Source: Furfurilactobacillus milii (GTDB taxonomy: Bacteria > Bacillota > Bacilli > Lactobacillales > Lactobacillaceae). Taken from it: DNA of 64,000 nucleotides. The translations under genes were made by a program, and so were the position numbers. The DNA lies in contig NZ_WEZT01000015.1 of NCBI RefSeq assembly GCF_009863985.1, positions 1 to 64,000 of the forward strand, given 5' to 3'. The notes under the pieces were generated by a model, which saw nothing but the letters and a program-made list of their open reading frames with translations, did no database searches and was not told the DNA's origin. Positions 18,581 to 27,938 of the stretch are shown piece by piece. The first letter of the stretch is position 1. Each line of letters opens with the position of its first letter.

Positions 18581-20350
18581 TTATTCAAACACAAACTGAT
18601 TATGGTACAGTTCCGAATAGAATCCATGTTCATCGAGCAACTGCTGATGTGTTCCTTGCTCAATCACATTACCATCTTTCAACACAACAATCTTATCGGC
18701 GTTAAGAATGGTCTTCAATCGGTGAGCGATGACAAAGCTGGTTCGGCCCTGAACCACAGCATCCATCGCTTTTTGAATGCGCGCTTCAGTGACGGTATCA
18801 ACGTTTGAGGTTGCTTCGTCAAGAATCAATAATGATGGGTTAGTGAGGATTGTCCGAGCGATACTGAGCAATTGTTTTTGCCCTGTCGAGAAGACGGAAT
18901 TTTCGTCCGTGACTTTGGTATCGTAGCCATCGTCTAGCGACATGATGAAGTCGTGAATATTGGCTTGCTTAGCCGCCGCAATCATTTCTTCATCGGTGGC
19001 ATCAGGCTTCCCATATTTGATGTTAAAGGCAATGGTGCCGGAGAAGAGTACACTATCCTGTAAGACGATCCCAACGTGGTCACGCAGGTTTGTCATGTCG
19101 ACCTGACGTACGTCCTTATTATCAATGGAAACAGTCCCTGAATCGACGTCATAGAACCGATTTAGCAGGTTCATAACCGTTGTTTTCCCTGAACCAGTGG
19201 GTCCGACTAGAGCGACCATTTTACCTGGTTCAACGTCAATGGAAACGCCGTGTAGAATTTCACGACCTTTATCATAACTGAAATGTACATCGTTTAACGC
19301 AGCGCTGGTGGAGCCGGCAGGAATAATTGCGCCTTTTTCTGGTCTGATTTCCTCGGGTTCATCAAACATCTGATTCAAACGTCGGGCACCAGTAACAGCC
19401 AATTGGAACATGCTATAGAGTGTCGAAATTTGGGTGATTGGTTGATAGAATTGTTGCGAATATTGGACGAAGACAACGACCAAACCAAGGGCAGCGGCGC
19501 GGCTCATCCCAGAATTCATCGCCATCCAGCTACCAGCGAAGATAACAATCGCCGTGTTGACTAATGACATGCCTTGCATCAGTGGGAAGAGCATCCCGGA
19601 GTACGTTTGCGCCCGTGTTGTGGCCTTACGAACGTTTTCGTTGTGAGGCAGGAAACCGTCGATGGACTCCTGCTGCAGACCGTTGGTAATGTTGACTTTT
19701 TGACCGGCAATTTGCTCATTGATATACCCATTCAGTTTACCGACCTCATCTTGCTGAATATCGGTATACTTGCGGGTACGGTTGATTAGAAAGGTAGCCA
19801 GGATGATAGCAACAGGAGCTGAGGCGATGGTGACCCATGCCATTTGCGCGTTCTGCTGGAACATAATGATCAAAATGCCAATCATCAAGGCGACGTTTGC
19901 CATGATTTCACCTAACGCCTCATTGAGGGCATTGGAGATATTATCCAAATCACTGGTGAAACGGCTAAGAATATCACCATCTTGATGGGAGTCAAAGAAT
20001 CGGATCGTCATCCGTTGCAGTTTGCCAAACAAACCACGACGCATGCAGTTCGTTGAGTAACCTGTAATGTAAGTAATTGCGATGTTCATGACGAATGTTC
20101 CCAGGATACCGATGAAATAGAACAGACCCAGTAACCACACGAAATGAACGAACTCGCCTTTATTGCTGACGCCGTGCATTAGCCCGAATACATACTTAGC
20201 CAGGGAAGTAACGGCCTTGCCCAGGTAAATGGGGGCCTTAACCTGGAAGTAGGTAGAGACGATGATAGCAATAATAACAATCGTAAAACTAATCTTATAA
20301 CGTTTCAGATAATGATAGAAGAAACGCATGGAGCGACCAACGTCTGACAT
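18581..20350 (-). CDS. ABC exporter, fused membrane and ATPase domains (second subunit)
   Basis: A 589-residue half-transporter of the multidrug heterodimer type (LmrD/BmrD-like). Six membrane segments are followed by an ATPase with Walker [10 protein letters not shown], signature [14 protein letters not shown] and Walker [13 protein letters not shown]. The signature starts with ST rather than SG and the Walker B Glu is present, a mix often seen in asymmetric heterodimers. Its ATG shares one base with the stop of the partner gene (TAATG). The substrate is not known. Confidence 0.9.
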   Translation of the reverse strand: MSDVGRSMRFFYHYLKRYKISFTIVIIAIIVSTYFQVKAPIYLGKAVTSLAKYVFGLMHGVSNKGEFVHFVWLLGLFYFIGILGTFVMNIAITYITGYSTNCMRRGLFGKLQRMTIRFFDSHQDGDILSRFTSDLDNISNALNEALGEIMANVALMIGILIIMFQQNAQMAWVTIASAPVAIILATFLINRTRKYTDIQQDEVGKLNGYINEQIAGQKVNITNGLQQESIDGFLPHNENVRKATTRAQTYSGMLFPLMQGMSLVNTAIVIFAGSWMAMNSGMSRAAALGLVVVFVQYSQQFYQPITQISTLYSMFQLAVTGARRLNQMFDEPEEIRPEKGAIIPAGSTSAALNDVHFSYDKGREILHGVSIDVEPGKMVALVGPTGSGKTTVMNLLNRFYDVDSGTVSIDNKDVRQVDMTNLRDHVGIVLQDSVLFSGTIAFNIKYGKPDATDEEMIAAAKQANIHDFIMSLDDGYDTKVTDENSVFSTGQKQLLSIARTILTNPSLLILDEATSNVDTVTEARIQKAMDAVVQGRTSFVIAHRLKTILNADKIVVLKDGNVIEQGTHQQLLDEHGFYSELYHNQFVFE

Positions 20351-22068
20351 TAGGCTTCCCCCTTTCCCTTTTGTGTCTCGTAAATTTCTTGATAGAAGTG
20401 ATTATTAGCAACCAGTTCTTGATGAGTACCTTCACCAACGAGTTTGCCGTTATCGAGGACTAAAATGCGATTGGCGTTGATTACGGATGAAATTTTTTCT
20501 GCAATGACAAACGTCGTTGTGCCTTTTAGTTCATGGTTCAAAGCTTCCTGAACTAGCTTTTCTGACTCGGCATCTAGCGCAGAAGTAGAGTCATCCAGAA
20601 TCAAAATCTTTGGCCGGCCAATCACGCCTCGCGTAATGGATAATCGTTGCTTTTGCCCACCAGAAAAGTTGCTGGAACGTTCCTCGATATTAGCATCATA
20701 GCGATTTGGCAAACGGTCAATGAACTCAGCCGCCTGCGAAATCTTGCTGGCTCGGTCCATATCAGCAATTGAAGCATTTTTGAGACCTTGCTGAAGGTTA
20801 TGCGCAACGGTACCGGAAAATAGGATGGCCCGTTGCAGTACAAAGGCGACTGTTTTACGTAGTGAACGTTCGTTGACATCTTTCAAGTTAACGCCGCCAA
20901 CACTAACCGTACCGCTTTGCGGGTCAAACAAACGGGGAATAAGCTGAGCTAGAGTGGATTTGCCAGCCCCAGTAGCACCAACAATGCCGATCATTTCGCC
21001 GGGTTTAACGTCGAAGGAAATATCTGACAGGGTTGGTTGGTCATCACCATCATAAGTGAAGGAGACGTGATCGAATTTAACAGATCCGGTTAAGTCTTGC
21101 TCCGGCACATCCTTCTTGTAAACGATGTTCGGCTCAGTGTTCATGATTTCGTTTAACCGGTTTAAGGACACCATTGCACGAGCAGAGAAGGTGAGCATCA
21201 TACCACCATTAATAATGGCAAACATGATTTGCATGAGATAATTAATAAATGACGCAATGGCGGCAACAGCACCGGGGTGTGTTTGGGCAATGTCGCCAGT
21301 GAAGTAGATGGCGGCAACCACTGCCATGTTCCCAATCAACATAAAGGCGGGAATCATTAATGAAAAGAGAATACCGACGCCAATATTTTGGTCATTCAGT
21401 TTGTCAGAGACAGTATTGAATCGCTTTTGTTCATTATTTTCTTGATTGAATGACTTAACTACGCGGACTCCAGTTAAGTTTTCCTTAGCCAGTTCGTTGA
21501 CGCGGTCAATCAGGGTCTGCATTAAACCGAAGCGGCGTCCCATTCGACCAAACGTACTGAGAACGACGAGCATAACAAGCACGATTTGAATCACAATAAT
21601 CCACCAAAGTTGAGGCAGCGTGTTCAGTGCGAGAATCAGCGCACCGACAAACATGATAGGAACTCGGATCAGCGCTTGAAGGACCGTCATAATCAGGTTC
21701 TGAACCTGGTTGATGTCATTAGTTAACCGAACAACTAAACTGCCGGCTGAAAAACGTTCGATGTTGCTAAAAGAAAATGCCTGAATTTTGCGATAGGCCA
21801 TTTCCCGAATCGATGCGGCCATTCCCATAGCTACTTTAGCGGAGAAGATAGTGTTCAAGACACCGGCAATCAAACCAACGAGCGCGATGACGATTAATGT
21901 GATTCCGATCGTTAGTATTTTATGATTGTTGTTGGCGATGATGGCATTGATCACGTTTTGCAGCAATTTAGGTTGCCACAAACTGGCGGCAGCCATTACG
22001 GCCGCCGAAAAAACGGCCCAGAAGATCCCCCAGGCAAAGGGTTTTATGTTGGCGCGGATAATTTTCAA
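20350..22068 (-). CDS. ABC exporter, fused membrane and ATPase domains (first subunit)
   Basis: A 572-residue half-transporter (LmrC/BmrC-like). Walker [10 protein letters not shown], signature [14 protein letters not shown], and Walker [13 protein letters not shown] where the catalytic Glu is Asp, the hallmark of the degenerate site in heterodimeric exporters. It starts with TTG at 22068 after AAGAAGG. The 5' side carries the structured element at 22138-22304, which would be in its leader if transcription begins further upstream. Confidence 0.9.
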   Translation of the reverse strand: MKIIRANIKPFAWGIFWAVFSAAVMAAASLWQPKLLQNVINAIIANNNHKILTIGITLIVIALVGLIAGVLNTIFSAKVAMGMAASIREMAYRKIQAFSFSNIERFSAGSLVVRLTNDINQVQNLIMTVLQALIRVPIMFVGALILALNTLPQLWWIIVIQIVLVMLVVLSTFGRMGRRFGLMQTLIDRVNELAKENLTGVRVVKSFNQENNEQKRFNTVSDKLNDQNIGVGILFSLMIPAFMLIGNMAVVAAIYFTGDIAQTHPGAVAAIASFINYLMQIMFAIINGGMMLTFSARAMVSLNRLNEIMNTEPNIVYKKDVPEQDLTGSVKFDHVSFTYDGDDQPTLSDISFDVKPGEMIGIVGATGAGKSTLAQLIPRLFDPQSGTVSVGGVNLKDVNERSLRKTVAFVLQRAILFSGTVAHNLQQGLKNASIADMDRASKISQAAEFIDRLPNRYDANIEERSSNFSGGQKQRLSITRGVIGRPKILILDDSTSALDAESEKLVQEALNHELKGTTTFVIAEKISSVINANRILVLDNGKLVGEGTHQELVANNHFYQEIYETQKGKGEA

Positions 22069-22137
22069 AGTTAATTAACCTTCTTTCTATGAACTATTGC
22101 TAATTTGATTTTGAGTGTCGGGCTTACGCTATCGGTT

Positions 22138-22304
22138 GTCAACATTGAAACTTCGCTGTGGGACCGGTTCAAGCCGGGAGTGTACCGTCTTTCACCTCGC
22201 CGCCAAGCCTCTGAGAACCGCGAGTCTTGGCGACCGTCCGTGCTGTAAATTCGAGAAGCCCATTCGAATTAACACCACTTTCACTGCTTCGTTTCAATGT
22301 TGAC
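22138..22304. other. structured repeat element, copy A of a four-helix family
   Basis: A closing stem GTCAACATTGAAAC (22138-22151) with GTTTCAATGTTGAC (22291-22304) encloses three hairpins: CGGTTCA/TGTACCG (22165-22171, 22181-22187), CGCCAAG/CTTGGCG (22201-22207, 22226-22232) and AATTCGA/TCGAATT (22248-22254, 22264-22270). The same layout with different but pairing bases occurs at 27671-27840. Helices, not sequence, are kept, so it probably works as folded RNA. The transcribed strand is not certain. I do not recognise the class. Confidence 0.65.
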
Positions 22305-22411
22305 GCCCTTTCGCTCACATCTTGCATTAAAACAGCTTTACTAACACTGTTTACAATTGAGTTTGTGACAGACTATTACTATTCGGAGTTTTTATTGAAA
22401 TGTGAGTGGAG

Positions 22412-22572
22412 GCAAACAGGGACAGAGTTTCGTGGTAGCAATACTTAGTGGGCGTACTTGGGCCACTTAGTATTGCAGGGCGACTTCTGAGGTCGGGTTA
22501 TGAGCTCAGAATCGAGACCTAAGACCGTCTTATGGGCTTGGGTCGGTCCCACGAAACGGCGTCCCTGTTTGC
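22412..22572. other. structured repeat element, copy C of the four-helix family (opposite orientation)
   Basis: A stem GCAAACAGGGAC (22412-22423) with GTCCCTGTTTGC (22561-22572), continued by GTTTCGTGG/CCACGAAAC, encloses a perfect 14-bp hairpin GCAATACTTAGTGG/CCACTTAGTATTGC and two further hairpins. Read on the minus strand it shares GTGGGACCG and CAAGCC with copies A and B at the same place beside the closing stem. Sequence is otherwise diverged, so membership is likely but less sure than for A and B. Confidence 0.5.
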
Positions 22573-22607
22573 TGTAACGGTCAGTCTTGAAAAAACTGAA
22601 TAGATGC

Positions 22608-22757
22608 TTAGTGTCGCCGATGAAGATAAATGGCGACAATGATAACAATGATGAGGAGCAGAATGATGGTGCTCCGCGAATCATGCCCCAAAGCCTGTCG
22701 AAGCAAACGGAAATACCCAATCCCGTGAGGCAAAAAGACGCCTGAAATGGACCACAT
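22608..22757 (-). CDS. small single-span membrane protein
   Basis: A 49-residue product. AGGAGG stands 8 bases before the ATG at 22757 and a TATAAT (22791-22796, minus) lies upstream. Residues 1-28 are mixed and residues 29-43 are nearly all Ile, Leu and Val (TIILLLIIVIIVAIY), ending in LHRRH, so the C-terminus should sit in the cytoplasm. It lies directly upstream of element C on the minus strand. No homologue is recognised. Confidence 0.6.
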   Translation of the reverse strand: MWSISGVFLPHGIGYFRLLRQALGHDSRSTIILLLIIVIIVAIYLHRRH

Positions 22758-22924
22758 GTGTGTTGCCTCCTAAATTACTTTGTTTGACTTATTATACGCA
22801 TTACAAAAATTATGAGAAAGCAATAAGTTGTTTGTGAGCAAATTTCCACAAAAAGGGGTCGCGTTGCTTCCTAAAGATGAGTAAGATGAAATTAGCATTT
22901 ATGCGTATTGGAGGACCAATCCAG

Positions 22925-24370
22925 ATGAACTGGGCACATTTTATTTTTGAAACAATTATCTATGTAAACGCGGTGTTGGCGTTTATTACCGTGTTCCGTG
23001 AACCGCGTGATATTTCAGCGACCTGGGCCTGGCTACTGGTGCTGGTGTTCTTGCCAATCATCGGTTTCATTGCCTACGCCTTTGTCGGTCGGCGATTGCC
23101 GAAGAATCGATTATTTCAAATTCAAGAGCAGGAACAACTGCAGCTTGATGAGCAGCTAGCGCTCCAGCGAGCGGAGCTATCATCAGAGCGAAATGACGCG
23201 GATGATGTAACCGCCACTGCTTTGGGTACAGTTAATTTGTTTATTGAGTCGGATCAAGCCTTTTTAACTCGCAACAACCGGGTGCACATCATTTCTGATG
23301 GGAAAGTGCTGTTCCACCAGATGTTTGAAGACATTGAGCGGGCTAAACAGAGTATCCATATCGAGTTTTACACGATCTATAACGATGACATTGGTAACGA
23401 ATTGTTGCGTTTATTGATTCGTAAGGCCGAAGCCGGCGTGGCTGTGCGAGTATTGTACGATTCATGGGGTTCGATGGGTGTTCGGCCCAAATTCTATGAT
23501 CCATTACGGGCCGCTGGTGGGGAAGCATATCCCTTCCTGCAAACGCGCAGTGCGCTAGTGGATTTCCGGTTGAACTTCCGTGATCACCGTAAAATTGTCG
23601 TGATTGACGGAGCTATTGGCTATACCGGTGGTTTTAACGTCGGTGATCAGTATTTAGGCCGTAAAGAAAAGTTTGGTTACTGGCGTGATACGCATCTTCG
23701 CATCGTTGGGGCTGGCGTTTACGGGCTTCAGTCACGCTTTATCCGTGATTGGAATGCTACCAGTCGTACCAAACCACTAAACGTTACCAATGATTTCTTC
23801 CATATCACTAAGGTGAAGGGCGAAACCAACATGCAGATCGTGTCATCTGGTCCCGATTCTGATAAAGAGCAGATTAAGATGGGCTACTTACGATTGATTA
23901 ACTCAGCACGCAAACGGCTGTGGATCCAGTCGCCGTACTTAATTCCAGATGACTCTGTCCTTGATGCGCTTCGAGTAGCGGCCGGCAGTGGCGTGGATGT
24001 CCGCATTATGATTCCAAGCAAGCCGGATCATGCCTTTGTGTACCGGGCAACCGAGTATTACGCGAAGCAGTTGTCTCGTAACGGGGTAAAAATCTTCAAA
24101 TATCGCAACGGTTTTATCCATTCTAAAACGATGGTCGTTGACGATGGGGTCGCATCTGTTGGATCGGCAAATTTAGATTTTCGTAGTTTCAAACTAAACT
24201 TTGAGGTCAATGCATTCCTGTATGATCCTAAAGTGACTGCTGAGTTGGCTAAGTTGTTTGAAGCTGATATGCGCGTGAGTGAGCTGACGACTTACGAGAC
24301 GTTCGCCCAACAATCGTATTGGCGTAAGTTCAAACAAATATTTTCACGCCTATTGTCACCAATTTTGTAG
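22925..24370 (+). CDS. cls: cardiolipin synthase
   Basis: A 481-residue phospholipase D-family membrane enzyme joining two phosphatidylglycerols to cardiolipin. Two N-terminal membrane segments are followed by two HKD motifs: HRKIVVID (about residue 222) with GGFNVGDQY behind it, and HSKTMVVDDGVASVGSAN (about residue 400). The ATG at 22925 has GGAGG ten bases before it and gives the usual family length; a 16-codon upstream extension is unlikely. Confidence 0.93.
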   Translation: MNWAHFIFETIIYVNAVLAFITVFREPRDISATWAWLLVLVFLPIIGFIAYAFVGRRLPKNRLFQIQEQEQLQLDEQLALQRAELSSERNDADDVTATALGTVNLFIESDQAFLTRNNRVHIISDGKVLFHQMFEDIERAKQSIHIEFYTIYNDDIGNELLRLLIRKAEAGVAVRVLYDSWGSMGVRPKFYDPLRAAGGEAYPFLQTRSALVDFRLNFRDHRKIVVIDGAIGYTGGFNVGDQYLGRKEKFGYWRDTHLRIVGAGVYGLQSRFIRDWNATSRTKPLNVTNDFFHITKVKGETNMQIVSSGPDSDKEQIKMGYLRLINSARKRLWIQSPYLIPDDSVLDALRVAAGSGVDVRIMIPSKPDHAFVYRATEYYAKQLSRNGVKIFKYRNGFIHSKTMVVDDGVASVGSANLDFRSFKLNFEVNAFLYDPKVTAELAKLFEADMRVSELTTYETFAQQSYWRKFKQIFSRLLSPIL

Positions 24371-24391
24371 AGAATAACTATCACAATAGAA

Positions 24392-24434
24392 AGGGACCGG
24401 TTTCGTAGCTAGACTGCGAAACCGGTCCCTCTTT
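24392..24434. terminator. bidirectional terminator
   Basis: AGGGACCGGTTTCG and CGAAACCGGTCCCT form a 14-bp stem, followed by CTTT on the plus side. It lies between cls and the converging dapF. Confidence 0.85.
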
Positions 24435-24441
24435 AGCAAAC

Positions 24442-25473
24442 TTAGTGTTCATCTGCAGTTGGGCGGACATCGCCAAATGACCAATGTGGTAACTGTGATA
24501 CGAATTGATGATAGGCGGTCTCTTCTTGTGTTGCCGCGACTTCTGCACTGGCGAGGTTCCCAGCGTGCAAGTCAGCCTCGCTCAAACGCAAATGATCAGT
24601 AAAGGTCGCGTTGCCGATTAGGTCGATAGTGTACGCGGCGTTTTGATGATGGACACGCGTTTGAACCATCCCGCCTGGATTATAAATGGTCAGGAGTTGG
24701 TCAAACTGAGCGGCTGCGTGAGTCAGCACCCAAATTAGCGATGTGGCCGACATGCCAGTACCACAGGCGTTTGTAAAACCAACGCCGCGTTCAAACGTCC
24801 TCACAAAGAGGGTAGTGTCGTTGATTTCCCAACTAAAGCTGACATTGACGCCGTCAGGGAACCACGGGTTTTGACCGTTTAATTGTTGTCCGAGTTGCCC
24901 TAGGAACGCGGTTGTTAAGGCATTAGGATGGTTATGGTCTGTGAGACTAATCAAATGTGGGTTTGGCACTGCCACAGCGGAAAAGGTTGCAGTGGAATTT
25001 GTTGCAAACGGCAAGCTGTTTTGATTTAAAAGTGGTGTTGTCGGGATTTTATGTAAGCCAATCGAAGTCGCATCGAAACTGACGGGTTGGATGCTGACAC
25101 TGAATGCAGGCACATCTGGCGCAAACGGAGTGACTTGATGAACTGGTAAATCAGCCGCATCTGTTTCAACTTGGAAGTCCGTTTGGTGCGTTTGTTCTGC
25201 AAGATAGCGGCTGACGGTTCGTAGGCCATTGCCACACATGCTTGCTTGACTGCCATCGCGGTTAAAAACCTGCATCCGGCCGATTGCGTTGGGATGCTGA
25301 CTGTCACTGACGACCAGGACACCATCTACTTCGCCTAGACCTGCTGGTGCTGTGTCGTTGACTTGTTTTGCCAAACGACTGAGTTCAGCCGTGGTGAGGG
25401 CATGTTTAAGTTGCCGTTGATCGAGCAGGTAAAAACTATTTTCCGAGCCATGAACACGAATTAAATTAACCAT
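24442..25473 (-). CDS. dapF: diaminopimelate epimerase
   Basis: A 343-residue enzyme turning LL- into meso-diaminopimelate. The two catalytic cysteines are in MCGNGLRTVSRYL and NACGTGMSATS. Product length is a little above the family's usual 270-330. The ATG at 25473 follows GGAGG by 6 bases and overlaps the 3' end of lysC by eight bases. It is in the lysC operon and so under the minus-strand lysine riboswitch, while the other DAP genes lie in the divergent operon. Confidence 0.93.
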   Translation of the reverse strand: MVNLIRVHGSENSFYLLDQRQLKHALTTAELSRLAKQVNDTAPAGLGEVDGVLVVSDSQHPNAIGRMQVFNRDGSQASMCGNGLRTVSRYLAEQTHQTDFQVETDAADLPVHQVTPFAPDVPAFSVSIQPVSFDATSIGLHKIPTTPLLNQNSLPFATNSTATFSAVAVPNPHLISLTDHNHPNALTTAFLGQLGQQLNGQNPWFPDGVNVSFSWEINDTTLFVRTFERGVGFTNACGTGMSATSLIWVLTHAAAQFDQLLTIYNPGGMVQTRVHHQNAAYTIDLIGNATFTDHLRLSEADLHAGNLASAEVAATQEETAYHQFVSQLPHWSFGDVRPTADEH

Positions 25474-26875
25474 GAGTGACCTCCTGTGCTGGTTGACGAA
25501 GTGGCAAGCTAACTGGTTGGTTAAAGAAGTCATTGTAGATGAGGCGAACAGCATCATCAGCCTGCGCTTCCCGAACACCGATCATGATTGAAATCCGTGA
25601 CGCCCCCTGGTTGATCATTTGAACACCGATATGATGAGTGGCTAGTGGGTGCAAGATCCGGTCAATGACGCCGACCTGATTGCGCATGCCTTCGCCAACC
25701 ACCATCAAAATCGCGTAATCATCGATCCACTGAAGACGATCGGGTTGCAATGTTTCTTTGATATCTGCTAGCAAACGAGGGAGAACATCCGTCGGAATTT
25801 GATTGCGATCAAAGATGATCGTTAAATCGTCAATTCCTGAAGGCATATGTTCGTAACTGATGTGGTAGCGGAAGAGGATTTTGAGCAACTTTAATGTGAA
25901 GCCAACTTCCCGGTTCAATAGATAACGATGCAGGTAGAGCGCTGCAAACCGTTTGGAACTGGCCACTCCCGTAATTAATCGCTTAGGCTGCGATTGATTC
26001 GTTGGTACAATCAGTGTTCCTGGCGCACTAGGATGGTTGGTATTCTTGACGCAAATGGGAACCTGGCCTTCAATGGCTGGAATAATTGCCTCATCGTGAA
26101 AAACTGAGAAACCGGCATATGAAAGTTCCCGCATTTCGACGTAGCTCATCTTAGTAATTGGTGCTGGGTTAGCGACAACGTTAGGATTGGCAGCGTAAAT
26201 GGAGTCGACATCCGTAAAGTTCTCGTATTCAGTCGCATGCAAACCACGAGCAAGAATGGCACCTGTGATATCTGAGCCACCACGGGAAAAGGTTACCAGT
26301 TGACCGCCGGTTGTATAGGCAAAGAAACCAGGAACGACCCACAGTTTGTCTTCCGCTAGAAGCTCCTGACGGGCAACGGCCAGGTGTGTGTATGTCTGAG
26401 ATAAAATGGTCGCGTTGTTTGGTTCCTGCGTAGCAATTAAGCCGAGTTCGTGTGGGTCAACGTAACGGGCACTTAATCCTTGTGTATTTAACACCAGCGC
26501 CAGTAACTGGGCGTTTAACTTTTCGCCGTGGGCCTTAAACGCAGCCATTCTAAAGGCTGGGCCACGAAATGATGTCGTTGGTAGGGCCAAAATTTGGTCC
26601 GCCAATGGTTTAAATTGAGCTGCGGAAATATTAAACGCTGTTGCGATTTCTTGATATCTGTCGATGATTTGCTGACCGATCGACTGTTGTGTTTTACCAT
26701 GCGCACGTGCGTAGTCAATCAGTAAATCGGTAACTTTTTCATCGTTCTCATTTCGTTTGCCGGGTGCTGAAACAACAACCACGCGGCGTTGCCTATCCAT
26801 TCGTAAAATCTGCATTACGTCACTAAAATGCGTCGCATCTGCCAAAGAACTGCCACCAAACTTAATTACTTTCAT
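25466..26875 (-). CDS. lysC: aspartate kinase
   Basis: A 469-residue enzyme for the first step from aspartate to lysine, threonine and methionine. It starts VIKFGGSSLAD, has the FSRGGSDITGAILARG motif near residue 200 and two C-terminal ACT domains for amino acid feedback. The leader holds a lysine riboswitch with a terminator (26985-27244), so lysine should switch it off at transcription. It leads the lysC-dapF operon. Confidence 0.95.
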   Translation of the reverse strand: MKVIKFGGSSLADATHFSDVMQILRMDRQRRVVVVSAPGKRNENDEKVTDLLIDYARAHGKTQQSIGQQIIDRYQEIATAFNISAAQFKPLADQILALPTTSFRGPAFRMAAFKAHGEKLNAQLLALVLNTQGLSARYVDPHELGLIATQEPNNATILSQTYTHLAVARQELLAEDKLWVVPGFFAYTTGGQLVTFSRGGSDITGAILARGLHATEYENFTDVDSIYAANPNVVANPAPITKMSYVEMRELSYAGFSVFHDEAIIPAIEGQVPICVKNTNHPSAPGTLIVPTNQSQPKRLITGVASSKRFAALYLHRYLLNREVGFTLKLLKILFRYHISYEHMPSGIDDLTIIFDRNQIPTDVLPRLLADIKETLQPDRLQWIDDYAILMVVGEGMRNQVGVIDRILHPLATHHIGVQMINQGASRISIMIGVREAQADDAVRLIYNDFFNQPVSLPLRQPAQEVTHG

Positions 26876-26979
26876 CGATCCTAACCTCGCTTACCACGGT
26901 CGTTTGTCCAAACAGACCATTGTTTTTGATGTTAGAAGGGGAATCGACACTGAAATCATTCACACCCACGATTACATTT

Positions 26980-27028
26980 AAAAAGCGCACCCAATGACTT
27001 TGTTTAACGAGGTCATTGGGTGCGCTTA
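26980..27028 (-). terminator. riboswitch-controlled terminator before lysC
   Basis: A 14-bp perfect stem GCGCACCCAATGAC/GTCATTGGGTGCGC with a T run on the minus strand lies between the lysine riboswitch and lysC. It is the expected expression platform. Confidence 0.85.
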
Positions 27029-27069
27029 GTCTAATCGAACGTAATCGATATAGTACCGGTTATGTATGG

Positions 27070-27244
27070 TCGTAGATAGCGCCCCGCAACTTTTTTGTTA
27101 GTTGCGACAGTCCTTGGGCTGTTAACCCGAGTCCCAACCCTAACTGAGACGAGTCAGTCAAAGTTTCGGCGAATCATCCTTTCACTAAGCGTCGTTAACC
27201 TCGTCGATTTCCTCTTAGTTACTTTTAATCTTCGCAACCTCTTC
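27070..27244 (-). promoter_or_regulatory. lysine riboswitch of the lysC-dapF operon
   Basis: Minus strand. Conserved lysine-box parts occur in order: AGAGGTTGCG, AAAGTAA, GTGAAAGGATGATTCGCCGAA, GGTTGGGACT, AAGGACTGTCGC and finally GGGGCGCTATCT. The 5' and 3' ends (AGAGG..GCG, GGCGCTATCT) close P1. Binding of lysine should favour the terminator at 26980-27028. Confidence 0.9.
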
Positions 27245-27258
27245 TATGATTACTGGCA

Positions 27259-27286
27259 ATTATAGCGAATTAGTTTTCAATTACAA
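27259..27286 (-). promoter_or_regulatory. promoter of the lysC-dapF operon
   Basis: On the minus strand TTGTAA (27281-27286) and TATAAT (27259-27264) are 16 bases apart, with the start predicted about seven bases before the riboswitch. Confidence 0.65.
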
Positions 27287-27358
27287 TAGCTAAATGAAAA
27301 TAAATGTAAACGCGTTGGTACAGCGCTTTACTTGGGAACATAAAATTTAAATGGGGAC

Positions 27359-27387
27359 TTGACGGGTAATGAAAAGAGCGATATGCT
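27359..27387 (+). promoter_or_regulatory. promoter of the lysA operon
   Basis: TTGACG (27359-27364) and TATGCT (27382-27387) are 17 bases apart, just upstream of the plus-strand lysine riboswitch. Confidence 0.7.
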
Positions 27388-27404
27388 CATTAAAATTAAA
27401 TGTG

Positions 27405-27573
27405 AAAAGAGGTTGCAACCAACAAGAGTAATCAGCGGAGTCGGGTCACGACATAGAAACTGATGAAAGGGGCGGTTGCCGAAGCTGGACGATTGACCAT
27501 CGCTTTGGCTGGGATGTTGATGAATAATCAGCAAACTGTCGTGATGAAAAATTCATCGCGGGGCGCTTACGAC
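27405..27573 (+). promoter_or_regulatory. lysine riboswitch of the lysA operon
   Basis: The lysine-box pattern is clear: AGAGGTTGC, AACAAGAGTAATCAG, GATGAAAGGGGCGGTTGCCGAAG (shortened here in part), TTTGGCTGGGATG, AGCAAACTGTCGTGATG and GGGGCGCTTACG. It faces the one for lysC, 160 bases away. Both lysine operons are thus sensed independently. Confidence 0.88.
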
Positions 27574-27600
27574 ATTCAGAAACGAAATGAATTTATTTTC

Positions 27601-27646
27601 GGGACTCTTTTGCGTACGCACCTATGCAAATGAGCCCCTTTTTTCG
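27601..27646 (+). terminator. riboswitch-controlled terminator before lysA
   Basis: GGGACTCTTTTGC and GCAAATGAGCCCC pair with two mismatches and are followed by six T. It lies behind the riboswitch and before element B. Confidence 0.75.
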
Positions 27647-27670
27647 TGCTATGTTTCTGTGCTTTCGGTT

Positions 27671-27840
27671 GTCAACATTGACACACTCGACCTGGGACCG
27701 GTTCGAGCTTCTCAAGTTCGGAGTCTTTCACCTCGCCGAATAGCCCCGTGGGAACCCGGGTCTCTTCGACCGTCCGTGTTGTAAATTTGAGGAAACCGCT
27801 CAAATTAACATCACTTTCAGGACTCGGTATCAATGTTGAC
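27671..27840. other. structured repeat element, copy B of the four-helix family, in the lysA leader
   Basis: The closing stem GTCAACATTGA (27671-27681) and TCAATGTTGAC (27830-27840) encloses CGAGCTT/AAGTTCG, a CGAA/TTCG-based stem with inner CCCG/CGGG, and AATTTGAG/CTCAAATT (27784-27791, 27799-27806). Conserved with copy A are TCTTTCACCTCGCCG, GACCGTCCGTG and AATTAACA. Hairpin bases differ from copy A but still pair. It lies between the riboswitch terminator and lysA, so it would be in the mRNA leader when the terminator is read through. Confidence 0.65.
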
Positions 27841-27938
27841 GCCCTTCAGTTCACCTTGCAAAAATGATCGTCGTATAGGCAAAGCGCATAACCATTTGGA
27901 CAGACACATAACTTCTAAAAACTAAAAGGAGCAAAAAA

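Noticed and set aside
22138-22304. T-box or lysine riboswitch reading of the four-helix elements
   Set aside because: The T-box GGGTGGNACCGCG motif and the lysine-box motifs are absent, and the closing stem and hairpin order differ.
22115-22448. Plus-strand reading frames of 62-73 codons across the structured elements
   Set aside because: No ribosome-binding sites, and the sequence is explained by paired helices that covary between copies.
27587-27784. 65-codon plus-strand frame behind the lysine riboswitch
   Set aside because: It runs through the terminator and element B and has no ribosome-binding site.
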